DNA of 64,000 nt, taken from Liolophura sinensis. Lineage: Eukaryota > Mollusca > Polyplacophora > Chitonida > Chitonidae. The position numbers were made by a program, and so were the translations under genes. Location of the stretch: the NCBI RefSeq assembly GCF_032854445.1, contig NW_027018002.1, positions 62,001 to 126,000 of the forward strand, written 5' to 3'. Shown piece by piece: positions 24,870-36,754 of this stretch; position 1 is the first letter of the stretch; each line of letters opens with the position of its first letter. Under the pieces are notes generated by a model. The model searched no databases, had not been told where the DNA came from, and was given only the letters and a program-made list of their open reading frames with translations.

Positions 24870-26515
24870 GTAGATAAAGACATTGAGATTGTCTTGGACT
24901 TAGAAGTAAGACAATTGCTGGGTGAGTTAAATGGGCTTAGCCCAAAGATTTGACGTCTTCTGGGCTACCGAAGGGCACATAACTTATAGTCAAAAGTTGA
25001 ATATAGTAATGACCAGTCGCGATTGTACAGAGTACAGTGTTGCCGATTTCAATTAACAAAAAGACCAGGTAAAAATGCAAAAGTGGAAAAACTGTTCCAG
25101 TGCTACTGGTAAGAGGCTAATCCGACGTATTTTGTGACGAAAAATCGAATGGTGCAAACCGCGTGGCTCTCCGACCAATACTTTTGGCTGTAGCGACAAT
25201 TCAATGATCATTGATGTCATAATCACGTGCCCAGTAACGGCTCTTACTCCATGGAAACCAGGGATATTTGCAATTTTTTAACAGCTGCCGATGCCTGGCC
25301 CAACTCCGCATCTTTTGGCACCTTATAAATGTGGGTCAGTGTTAAGTTGTACTTTTTACAGCAGACTGTATCAAGTACCTTGTGTTTTTTATGTACAAAT
25401 GGTGTGGTTTTTCTACACGTAGATAAAGACATTGAGATTGTCTTGGACTTAGAAGTAAGACAATTGCTGGGTGAGTTAAATGGGCTTCGCTCAAAGATTT
25501 GACGTCTTCTGGGCTACCGAAGGGCACATAACTTATAGTCAAAAGTTGAATATAGTAATGACCAGTCGCGATTGTACAGAGTAGAGTGTAGCCGATTTCA
25601 ATTAACAAAAAGACCAGGTAAAAATGCAAAAGTGGAAAAACTGTTCCAGTGCTGCTGGTAAGAGGCTAATCCGACGTATTTTGTGACGAGAAATCGAATG
25701 GTGCAAACCGCGTTGCTCTCCGACCAATACTTTTGGCTGTAGTGACAATTCAATGATCATTGATGTCATAATCACGTGCCCAGCAACGGCTCTTACTCCA
25801 TGGAAACCCGGGAAATTTGCAATTTTTCAAAAGCTGCCGATGCCTGGCTCAATTCCACATCTTTTGGTACCTTACTGAAGTGGTCAGTGTTCAGTTGTAC
25901 TTTTTACAGCAGACTGTATCAAGTACCTTGTGTTTTTTATGTACAAATGGTGTGGTTTTTCTACACGTAGATAAAGACATTGAGATTGTCTTGGACTTAG
26001 AAGTAAGGCAATTGCTGGGTGAGTTAAATGGGCTTAGCCCAAAGATTTGACGTCTTCTGGGCTACCGAAGAGCACATAACATATAGTCAAAAGTTGAATA
26101 TAGTAATGACCAGTCGCGATGGTACATAGTACAGTGTAGCCGATTTCAATTAACAAAAAGACCAGGCAAAAATGCAAAATTGGAAAAATTGTTCCAGTGC
26201 TGCTGACAAGAGGCTAATCCGACGTATTTTGTGACGACAAATCGAATGGTACAAACCGCGTTGCTCTCCGACCAATACTTTTGGCTGTAGTGACAATTGA
26301 ATGATCATTGATGTCATAATCATGTGCCCAGCAACGGCTCTTACTCCATGGAAACCAGGGATATTTGCAATTTTTTAACAGCTGCCGATGCCTGGCCCAA
26401 TTCCGCATCTTTTGGCACCTTATTCATGTGGGTCTGTTGTCAGTTGTACTTTTTACAGCAGACTGTATCAAGTACCTTGTGATTTTTATGTACAAAAGGT
26501 GTGGTTTTTCTACAT
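24870..26515 (+). repeat. Recent three-monomer tandem duplication, copy 2 (1,646 bp)
   Basis: This begins in M46 after the tctacatgtag variant (T at 24,869). M49 shares that variant but then departs from M46 at gaagtaacac. The exchange therefore lies between 24,870 and 24,909, at monomer positions 182-221. The exact edge within that window is arbitrary. The copies appear to differ at only three or four bases. Confidence 0.8.
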
Positions 26516-28400
26516 GTAGATAAAGACATTGAGATTGTCTTGGACTTAGAAGTAACACAATTGCTGGGTGAGTTAAATGGGCTGAGCCCAAAGATTTGAC
26601 GTCTTCTGGGCTACCGAAGAGCACATAACATATAGTCAAAAGTTGAATATAGTAATGACCAGTCGCGATGGTACATAGTACAGTGTAGCCGATTTCAATT
26701 AACAAAAAGACCAGGCAAAAATGCAAAATTGGAAAAATTGTTCCAGTGCTGCTGACAAGAGGCTAATCCGACGTATTTTGTGACGACAAATCGAATGGTA
26801 CAAACCGCGTTGCTCTCCGACCAATACTTTTGGCTGTAGTGACAATTGAATGATCATTGATGTCATAATCACGTGCCCAGCAACGGCTCTTACTCCATGG
26901 AAACCAGGGATATTTGCAATTTTTTAACAGCTGCCGATGCCTGGCCCAATTCCGCATTTTTGGCACCTTATTCATGTGGGTCTGTTGTCAGTTGTACTTT
27001 TTACAGCAGACTGTATCAAGTACCTTGTGATTTTTATGTACAAAAGGTGTGGTTTTTCTACACGTAGATAAAGACATTGAGATTGTCTTGGACTTAGAAG
27101 TAACACAATTGCTGGGTGAGTTAAATGGGCTTAGCCCAAAGATTTGAGGTCTTCTGGGCTACCGAAGGGCACATAACTTATAGTCAAAAGTTGAATATAG
27201 TAATGACCAGTTGCGATTGTACAGAGTACAGTGTAGCCGATTTCAATTAACAAAAAGACCAGGCAAAAATGCAAAAGTGGAAAAACTGTTCCAGTGCTGC
27301 TGGTAAGAGGCTAATCCGACGTATTTTGTGACGAGAAATCGAATGGTGCAAACCGCGTGGCTCTCCGACCAATACTTTTGGCTGTAGCGACAATTGAATG
27401 ATCATTGATGTCATAATCACGTGCCCAGCAACGGCTCTTACTCCATGGAAACCAGGGATATTTGCAATTTTTTAACAGCTGCCGATGCCTGGCCCAATTC
27501 CGCATCTTTTGGCACCTTATTCATGTGGGTCTGTTGTCAGTTGTACTTTTTACAGCAGACTGTATCAAGTACCTTGTGAATTTTATGTACAAATGGTGTG
27601 TTTTTTCTACACGTAGATAAAGACATTGAGATTGTCTTGGACTTAGAAGTAAGACAATTGCTGGGTGAGTTAAATGGGCTTAGCCCAAAGATTTGACGTC
27701 TTCTGGGCTACCGAAGGGCACATAACTTATAGTCAAAAGTTGAATATAGTAATGACCAGTCACGATTGTACAGAGTACAGTGTTGCCGATTTCAATTAAC
27801 AAAAAGACCAAGTAAAAATGCAAAAGTGGAAAAACTGTTCCAGTGCTACTGGTAAGAGGCTAATCCGACGTATTTTGTGACGAGAAATCGAATGGTGCAA
27901 ACCGCGTTGCTCTCCGACCAATACTTTTGGCTGTAGCGACAATTCAATGATCATTGATGTCATAATCACGTGCACAGTAACGGCTCTTACTCCATGGAAA
28001 CCAGGGATATTTGCAATTTTTTAACAGCTGCCGATGCCTGGCCCAATTCCGCATCTTTTGGCACCTTATAAATGTGGGTTAGTGTTAAGTTGTACTTTTT
28101 ACAGCAGACTGTATCAAGTACCTTGTGTTATTTATGTACAAATGGTGTGGTTTTTCTACACGTAGATAAAGACATTGAGATTGTCTTGGACTTAGAAGTA
28201 AGACAATTGCTGGGTGAGTTAAATGGGCTTCGCTCAAAGATTTGTCGTCTTCTGGGCTACCGAAGGGCACATAACTTATAGTCAAAAGTTGAATATAGTA
28301 ATGACCAGTCGCGATTGTACAGAGTACAGTGTAGCCGATTTCAATTAACAAAAAGACCAGGTAAAAATGCAAAAGTGGAAAAACTGTTCCAGTGCTGCTG
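26206..28400 (+). repeat. Recent four-monomer tandem duplication, copy 1 (2,195 bp)
   Basis: It runs from the 3' tail of M48 through most of M52 and overlaps the end of the previous duplication. Starts of M49-M52 recur exactly 2,195 bp later as M53-M56. Shared private variants include gggctgagccc, ccgcatttttggc, gaccagttgcg, cttgtgaattttatg with gtgtgtttttt, gaccagtcacg and gaccaagtaaaa. The only differences noticed are near 26,310-26,323, where M49 has tgatg and catgtg against ttatg and cacgtg. Confidence 0.9.
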
Positions 28401-30595
28401 ACAAGAGGCTAATCCGACGTATTTTGTGACGACAAATCGAATGGTACAAACCGCGTTGCTCTCCGACCAATACTTTTGGCTGTAGTGACAATTGAATGAT
28501 CATTTATGTCATAATCACGTGCCCAGCAACGGCTCTTACTCCATGGAAACCAGGGATATTTGCAATTTTTTAACAGCTGCCGATGCCTGGCCCAATTCCG
28601 CATCTTTTGGCACCTTATTCATGTGGGTCTGTTGTCAGTTGTACTTTTTACAGCAGACTGTATCAAGTACCTTGTGATTTTTATGTACAAAAGGTGTGGT
28701 TTTTCTACATGTAGATAAAGACATTGAGATTGTCTTGGACTTAGAAGTAACACAATTGCTGGGTGAGTTAAATGGGCTGAGCCCAAAGATTTGACGTCTT
28801 CTGGGCTACCGAAGAGCACATAACATATAGTCAAAAGTTGAATATAGTAATGACCAGTCGCGATGGTACATAGTACAGTGTAGCCGATTTCAATTAACAA
28901 AAAGACCAGGCAAAAATGCAAAATTGGAAAAATTGTTCCAGTGCTGCTGACAAGAGGCTAATCCGACGTATTTTGTGACGACAAATCGAATGGTACAAAC
29001 CGCGTTGCTCTCCGACCAATACTTTTGGCTGTAGTGACAATTGAATGATCATTGATGTCATAATCACGTGCCCAGCAACGGCTCTTACTCCATGGAAACC
29101 AGGGATATTTGCAATTTTTTAACAGCTGCCGATGCCTGGCCCAATTCCGCATTTTTGGCACCTTATTCATGTGGGTCTGTTGTCAGTTGTACTTTTTACA
29201 GCAGACTGTATCAAGTACCTTGTGATTTTTATGTACAAAAGGTGTGGTTTTTCTACACGTAGATAAAGACATTGAGATTGTCTTGGACTTAGAAGTAACA
29301 CAATTGCTGGGTGAGTTAAATGGGCTTAGCCCAAAGATTTGAGGTCTTCTGGGCTACCGAAGGGCACATAACTTATAGTCAAAAGTTGAATATAGTAATG
29401 ACCAGTTGCGATTGTACAGAGTACAGTGTAGCCGATTTCAATTAACAAAAAGACCAGGCAAAAATGCAAAAGTGGAAAAACTGTTCCAGTGCTGCTGGTA
29501 AGAGGCTAATCCGACGTATTTTGTGACGAGAAATCGAATGGTGCAAACCGCGTGGCTCTCCGACCAATACTTTTGGCTGTAGCGACAATTGAATGATCAT
29601 TGATGTCATAATCACGTGCCCAGCAACGGCTCTTACTCCATGGAAACCAGGGATATTTGCAATTTTTTAACAGCTGCCGATGCCTGGCCCAATTCCGCAT
29701 CTTTTGGCACCTTATTCATGTGGGTCTGTTGTCAGTTGTACTTTTTACAGCAGACTGTATCAAGTACCTTGTGAATTTTATGTACAAATGGTGTGTTTTT
29801 TCTACACGTAGATAAAGACATTGAGATTGTCTTGGACTTAGAAGTAAGACAATTGCTGGGTGAGTTAAATGGGCTTAGCCCAAAGATTTGACGTCTTCTG
29901 GGCTACCGAAGGGCACATAACTTATAGTCAAAAGTTGAATATAGTAATGACCAGTCACGATTGTACAGAGTACAGTGTTGCCGATTTCAATTAACAAAAA
30001 GACCAAGTAAAAATGCAAAAGTGGAAAAACTGTTCCAGTGCTACTGGTAAGAGGCTAATCCGACGTATTTTGTGACGAGAAATCGAATGGTGCAAACCGC
30101 GTTGCTCTCCGACCAATACTTTTGGCTGTAGCGACAATTCAATGATCATTGATGTCATAATCACGTGCACAGTAACGGCTCTTACTCCATGGAAACCAGG
30201 GATATTTGCAATTTTTTAACAGCTGCCGATGCCTGGCCCAATTCCGCATCTTTTGGCACCTTATAAATGTGGGTTAGTGTTAAGTTGTACTTTTTACAGC
30301 AGACTGTATCAAGTACCTTGTGTTATTTATGTACAAATGGTGTGGTTTTTCTACACGTAGATAAAGACATTGAGATTGTCTTGGACTTAGAAGTAAGACA
30401 ATTGCTGGGTGAGTTAAATGGGCTTCGCTCAAAGATTTGTCGTCTTCTGGGCTACCGAAGGGCACATAACTTATAGTCAAAAGTTGAATATAGTAATGAC
30501 CAGTCGCGATTGTACAGAGTACAGTGTAGCCGATTTCAATTAACAAAAAGACCAGGTAAAAATGCAAAAGTGGAAAAACTGTTCCAGTGCTGCTG
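28401..30595 (+). repeat. Recent four-monomer tandem duplication, copy 2 (2,195 bp)
   Basis: M52 follows M56 up to the C at 28,384 (aaaactg), then matches the M48 tail from acaagagg at 28,401. The exchange is therefore confined to the 16 shared bases 28,385-28,400, at monomer positions 405-420. The copy ends at 30,595, where M56 returns to gtaagagg. Near identity of the copies implies a very recent event or an assembly duplication. Confidence 0.9.
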
Positions 30596-30724
30596 GTAAG
30601 AGGCTAATCCGACGTATTTTGTGACGAGAAATCGAATGGTGCAAACCGCGTTGCTCTCCGACCAATACTTTTGGCTGTAGTGACAATTGAATGATCATTG
30701 ATGTCATAATCACGTGCCCAGCAA

Positions 30725-33700
30725 CGGCTCTTACTCCATGGAAACCAGGAAAATTTGCAATTTTGCAACAGCTGCCGATGCCTGGCTCAATTCCGCATCT
30801 TTTGGCACCTTACTGAAGTGGGTCAGTGTTCAGTTGTACTTTTTACAGCAGACTGTATCAAGTACTTTGTGTTTTTCACGTACAAATGGTGTGGTTTTTC
30901 TACACGTAGATAAAGACATTGAGATTGTCTTGCACTTAGAAGTAAGGCAATTGCTGGGTGAGTTAAATGGGCTTAGCCCAAAGATTTGACGTCTTCTGGG
31001 CTACCGAAGGGCACATAACTTATAGTCAAAAGTTGAACATAGTAATGACCAGTCGCGATTGTACAGAGTACAGTGTAGCCGATTTCAGTTAACAAAAAGA
31101 CCAGGCAAAAATGCAAAAGTGGAAAAATTGTTCCAGTGCTGCTGGTAAGAGGCTAATCCGACGTATTTTTTGACGACAAATCGAATGGTACAAACCGCGT
31201 TGCTCTCCGAATAATACTTTTGGCTGTAGTGACAATTGAATGATCATTGATGTCATAATCACGTGCCCAGCAACGGCTCTTACTCCACGGAAACCAGGGA
31301 TATTTGCAATTTTTTAACAGCTGCCGATGCCTGGCCCAATTCCGCATCTTTTGGCACCTTATAAATGTGGGTCAGTGTTTAGTTGTACTTTTTACAGCAG
31401 ACTGTATCAAGTACCTTTTTTTTTTATGTACAAATGGTGTGGTTTTTCTACACGTAGATAAAGACATTGAGATTGTCTTGCACTTAGAAGTAAGACATAT
31501 GCTGGGTGAGTTAAATGGGCTTGGCCCAAAGATTTCAGGTCTTCTGGGCTACCGAAGGCCACATAACTTATAGTCAAAAGTTGAATATAGTATTGACCAG
31601 TCTCGATTGTACAGAGTAGAGTGTAGCCGATTTCAATTAACAAAAAGACCAGGCAAAAATGCAAAATTGGAAAAATTGTTCCAGTGCTGCTGGTAAAAGG
31701 CTAATCCGACGTATTTTGTGACTACAAATCGAATGGTACAAACCGCGTTGCACTCCGACCAACACGTTTGGCTGTAGTGACAATTGAATGATCATTGATG
31801 TCATAATCACGTGCCCAGCAACGGCTCTTACTCCATGGAAACCAGGGATATTTGCAATTTTTAACAGCTGCCGATGCCTGGCCCAATTCCGCATCTTTTG
31901 GCACCTTATTCATGTGGGTCTGTTGTGAGTTGTACTTTTTACAGCAGACTGTATCAAGTACCTTGTGATTTTTATGTACAAAAGGTGTGGTTTTTCTACA
32001 CGTAGATAAAGACATTGAGATTGTCTTGGACTTAGAAGTAACACAATTGCTGGGTGAGTTAAATGGGCTTAGCCCAAAGATTTGAGGTCTTCTGGGCTAC
32101 CGAAGGGCACATAACCTATAGTCAAAAGTTGAATATAGTAATGACCAGATGCGATTGTACAGAGTACAGTGTAGCCGATTTCAATTAACAAAAAGACCAG
32201 GTAAAAATGCAAAAGTGGAAAAACTGTTCCAGTGCTACTGGTAAGAGGCTAATCCGACGTATTTTGTGACGAGAAATCGAATGGTGCAAACCGCGTGGCT
32301 CTCCGACCAATACTTTTGGCTGTAGCGACAATTCAATGATTACTGATGTCATAATCACGTGCCCAGTAACGGCTCTTACTCCATGGAAACCAGGGATATT
32401 TGCAATTTTTTAACAGCTGCCGATGCCTGGCTCAATTCCGCATCTTTTGGCACCTTACTGAAGTGGGTCAGTGTTCAGTTGTACTTTTTACAGCAGACTG
32501 TATCAAGTACCTTGTGTTTTTTATGTACAAATGGTGTGGTTTTTCTACACGTAGATAAAGACATTGAGATTGTCTTGGACTTAGAAGTAAGACAATTGCT
32601 GGGTGAGTTAAATGGGCTTCGCTCAAAGATTTGACGTCTTCTGGGCTATCGAAGGGCACATAACTTATAGTCAAAAGTTGAATATAGTAATGACCAGTCG
32701 CGATTGTACAGAGTACAGTGTAGCCGATTTCAATTAACAAAAAGACCAGGTTAAAATGCAAAAGTGGAAAAACTGTTCCAGTGCTGCTGGTAAGAGGCTA
32801 ATCCGACGTATTTTGTGACGAGAAATCGAATGGTGCAAACCGCGTTGCTCTTCGACCAATACTTTTGGCTGTAGTGACAATTGAATGATCATTGATGTCA
32901 TAATCACGTGCCCAGCAACGGCTCTTACTCCATGGAAACCAGGAAAATTTGCAATTTTTCAACAGCTGCCGATGCCTGGCTCAATTCCGCATCTTTTGGC
33001 ACCTTACTGAAGTGGGTCAGTGTTCAGTTGTACTTTTTACAGCAGACTGTATCAAGTACTTTGTGTTTTTCACGTACAAATGGTGTGGTTTTTCTACACG
33101 TAGATAAAGACATTGAGATTGTCTTGCACTTAGAAGTAAGGCAATTGCTGGGTGAGTTAAATGGGCTTAGCCCAAAGATTTGACGTCTTCTGGGCTACCG
33201 AAGGGCACATAACTTATAGTCAAAAGTTGAACATAGTAATGACCAGTCGCGATTGTACAGAGTACAGTGTAGCCGATTTCAATTAACAAAAAGACCAGGC
33301 AAAAATGCAAAAGTGGAAAAATTGTTCCAGTGCTGCTGGTAAGAGGCTAATCCGACGTATTTTTTGACGACAAATCGAATGGTACAAACCGCGTTGCTCT
33401 CCGAATAATACTTTTGGCTGTAGTGACAATTGAATGATCATTGATGTCATAATCACGTGGCCCAGCAACGGCTCTTACTCCACGGAAACCAGGGATATTT
33501 GCAATTTTTTAACAGCTGCCGATGCCTGGCCCAATTCGCATCTTTTGGCACTTTATTCATGTGGGTCTGTTGTCAGTTGTGCTTTTTACAGCAGACTGTA
33601 TCAAGTACCTTGTGATTTTTATGTATAAAAGGTGTGGTTTTTCTACACGTAAATAAAGACATTGAGATTGTCTTGCACTTAGAAGTAACACAATTGCTGG

Positions 33701-34017
33701 GTGAGTTAAATGGGCTTAGCCCAAAGATTTGTCGTCTTCTGGGCTACCGAAGGGCACATAACTTATAGTCAAAAGTTGAATATAGTAATGACCAGTCGCG
33801 ATTGTACAGAGTACAGTGTAGCCGATTTCAATTAACAAAAAGACCAGGCAAAAAATGCAAAAGTGGAAAAAATGTTCCAGTGCTGCTGGTAAGAGGCTAA
33901 TCCGACGTATTTTGTGACGAGAAATCGAATGGTGCAAACCGCGTTGCTCTCCGACCAATACTTTTGGCTGTAGCGACAATTGAATGATCATTGATGTCAT
34001 AATCACGTGCCCAGCAA
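30725..34017 (+). repeat. Monomers M57-M62 with partial four-monomer periodicity
   Basis: The type order is alpha, gamma, beta, alpha, alpha, beta. M57 and M61 share aggaaaatt, tttttcacgtac and gttgaacatag at an offset of 2,194 bp. M58 and M62 share ccacgg in place of CCATGG and ccgaataatac upstream. M58 then has the gamma block with a T10 tract (31,416-31,425), but M62 switches to beta, so M62 is a mosaic. M58 also has gacatatgctggg and ccagtctcg, both reused in M63. Confidence 0.7.
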
Positions 34018-36754
34018 CGGCTCTTACTCCATGGAAACCAGGGATATTTGCAATTTTTTAACAGCTGCCGATGCCTGGCCCAATTCCGCATCTTTTGGCA
34101 CCTTATAAATGTGGTCAGTGTTTAGTTGTACTTTTACAGCAGACTGTATCAAGTACCTTTTTTTTTATGTACAAATGGTGTGGTTTTTCTACACGTAGAT
34201 AAGACATTGAGATTGTCTTGCACTTAGAAGTAAGACATATGCTGGGTGAGTTAAATGGGCTTGGCCCAAAGATTTCAGGTCTTCTGGGCTACCGAAGGCC
34301 ACATAACTTATAGTCAAAAGTTGAATATAGTATTGACCAGTCTCGATTGTACAGAGTAGAGTGTAGCCGATTTCAATTAACAAAAAGACCAGGCAAAAAT
34401 GCAAAATTGGAAAAATTGTTCCAGTGCTGCTGGTAAAAGGCTAATCCGACGTATTTTGTGACTACAAATCGAATGGTACAAACCGCGTTGCACTCCGACC
34501 AACACTTTTGGCTGTAGTGACAATTGAATGATCATTGATGTCATAATCACGTGCCCAGCAACGGCTCTTACTCCATGGAAACCAGGGATATTTGCAATTT
34601 TTAACAGCTGCCAATGCCTGGCCCAATTCCGCATCTTTTGGCACCTTATTCATGTGGGTCTGTTGTGAGTTGTACTTTTTACAGCAGACTGTATCAAGTA
34701 CCTTGTGATTTTTATGTACAAAAGGTGTGGTTTTTCTACACGTAGATAAAGACATTGAGATTGTCTTGGACTTAGAAGTAACACAATTGCTGGGTGAGTT
34801 AAATGGGCTTAGCCCAAAGATTTCAGGTCTTCTGGGCTACCGAAGGGCACATAACCTATAGTCAAAAGTTGAATATAGTAATGACCAGTTGCGATTGTAC
34901 AGAGTACAGTGTAGCCGATTTCAATTAACAAAAAGACCAGGTAAAAATGCAAAAGTGGAAAAACTGTTCCAGTGCTACTGGTAAGAGGCTAATCCGACGT
35001 ATTTTGTGACGAGAAATCGAATGGTGCAAACCGCGTGGCTCTCCGACCAATACTTTTGGCTGTAGCGACAATTCAATGATCACTGATGTCATAATCACGT
35101 GCCCAGTAACGGCTCTTACTCCATGGAAACCAGGGATATTTGCAATTTTTTAACAGCTGCCGATGCCTGGCTCAATTCCGCATCTTTTGGCACCTTACTG
35201 AAGTGGGTCAGTGTTCAGTTGTACTTTTTACAGCAGACTGTATCAAGTACCTTGTGTTTTTTATGTACAAATGGTGTGGTTTTTCTACACGTAGATAAAG
35301 ACATTGAGATTGTCTTGGACTTAGAAGTAAGACAATTGCTGGGTGAGTTAAATGGGCTTCGCTCAAAGATTTGACGTCTTCTGGGCTATCGAAGGGCACA
35401 TAACTTATAGTCAAAAGTTGAATATAGTAATGACCAGTCGCGATTGTACAGAGTACAGTGTAGCCGATTTCAATTAACAAAAAGACCAGGTAAAAATGCA
35501 AAAGTGGAAAAAATGTTCCAGTGCTGCTGGTAAGAGGCTAATCCGACGTATTTTGTGACGAGAAATCGAATGGTGCAAACCGCGTTGCTCTCCGACCAAT
35601 ACTTTTGGCTGTAGCGACAATTGAATGATCATTGATGTCATAATCACGTGCCCAGCAACGGCTCTTACTCCATGGAAACCAGGGATATTTGCAATTTTTT
35701 AACAGCTGCCGATGCCTGGCCCAATTCCGCATCTTTTGGCACCTTATAAATGTGGGTCAGTGTTTAGTTGTACTTTTTACAGCAGACTGTATCAAGTACC
35801 TTTTTTTTTTATGTACAAATGGTGTGGTTTTTCTACACGTAGATAAAGACATTGAGATTGTCTTGCACTTAGAAGTAAGACAATTGCTGGGTGAGTTAAA
35901 TGGGCTTGGCCCAAAGATTTCAGGTCTTCTGGGCTACCGAAGGCCACATAACTTATAGTCAAAAGTTGAATATAGTATTGACCAGTCTCGATTGTACAGA
36001 GGAGAGTGTAGCCGATTTCAATTAACAAAAAGACCAGGCAAAAATGCAAAATTGGAAAAATTGTTCCAGTGCTGCTGGTAAAAGGCTAATCCGACGTATT
36101 TTGTGACTACAAATCGAATGGTACAAACCGCGTTGCACTCCGACCAACACTTTTGGCTGTAGTGACAATTGAATGATCATTGATGTCATAATCACGTGCC
36201 CAGCAACGGCTCTTACTCCATGGAAACCAGGGATATTTGCAATTTTTAACAGCTGCCAATGCCTGGCCCAATTCCGCATCTTTTGGCACCTTATTCATGT
36301 GGGTCTGTTGTGAGTTGTACTTTTTACAGCAGACTGTATCAAGTACCTTGTGTTTTTTATGTACAAATGGTGTGGTTTTTCTACACGTAGATAAAGACAT
36401 TGAGATTGTCTTGGACTTAGAAGTAAGGCAATTGCTGGGTGAGTTAAATGGGCTTAGCCCAAAGATTTGACGTCCTCTGGGCTACCGAAGGGCACATAAC
36501 ATATAGTCAAAAGTTGAATATAGTAATGACCAGTCGCGATGGTTCATAGTACAGTGTAGCCGATTTCAATTAACAAAAAGACCAGGCAAAAATGCAAAAG
36601 TGGAAAAATTGTTCCAGTTCTACTGGTAAGAGGCTAATCCGACGTATTTTGTGACGAGAAATCGAATGGTGCAAACCGCGTTGCTCTCCGACCAATACTT
36701 TTGGCTGTAGTGACAATTGAATGATCATTGATGTCATAATCACGTGCCCAGCAA
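34018..36754 (+). repeat. Monomers M63-M67, repeats of the M58-M60 triplet
   Basis: M63-M65 match M58-M60 (gamma, beta, alpha; offset about 2,740 bp between M59-M60 and M64-M65). M66-M67 start the triplet again about 1,641-1,645 bp after M63-M64. Shared markers are the T9-T10 tract (34,158-34,166; 35,801-35,810), ccagtctcg, cgttgcactccgac and aggccac. M63 is short (544 bp) through single-base losses at aatgtggtcag, acttttacag and gataagac. M67 changes to another tail after its first half. Confidence 0.7.
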
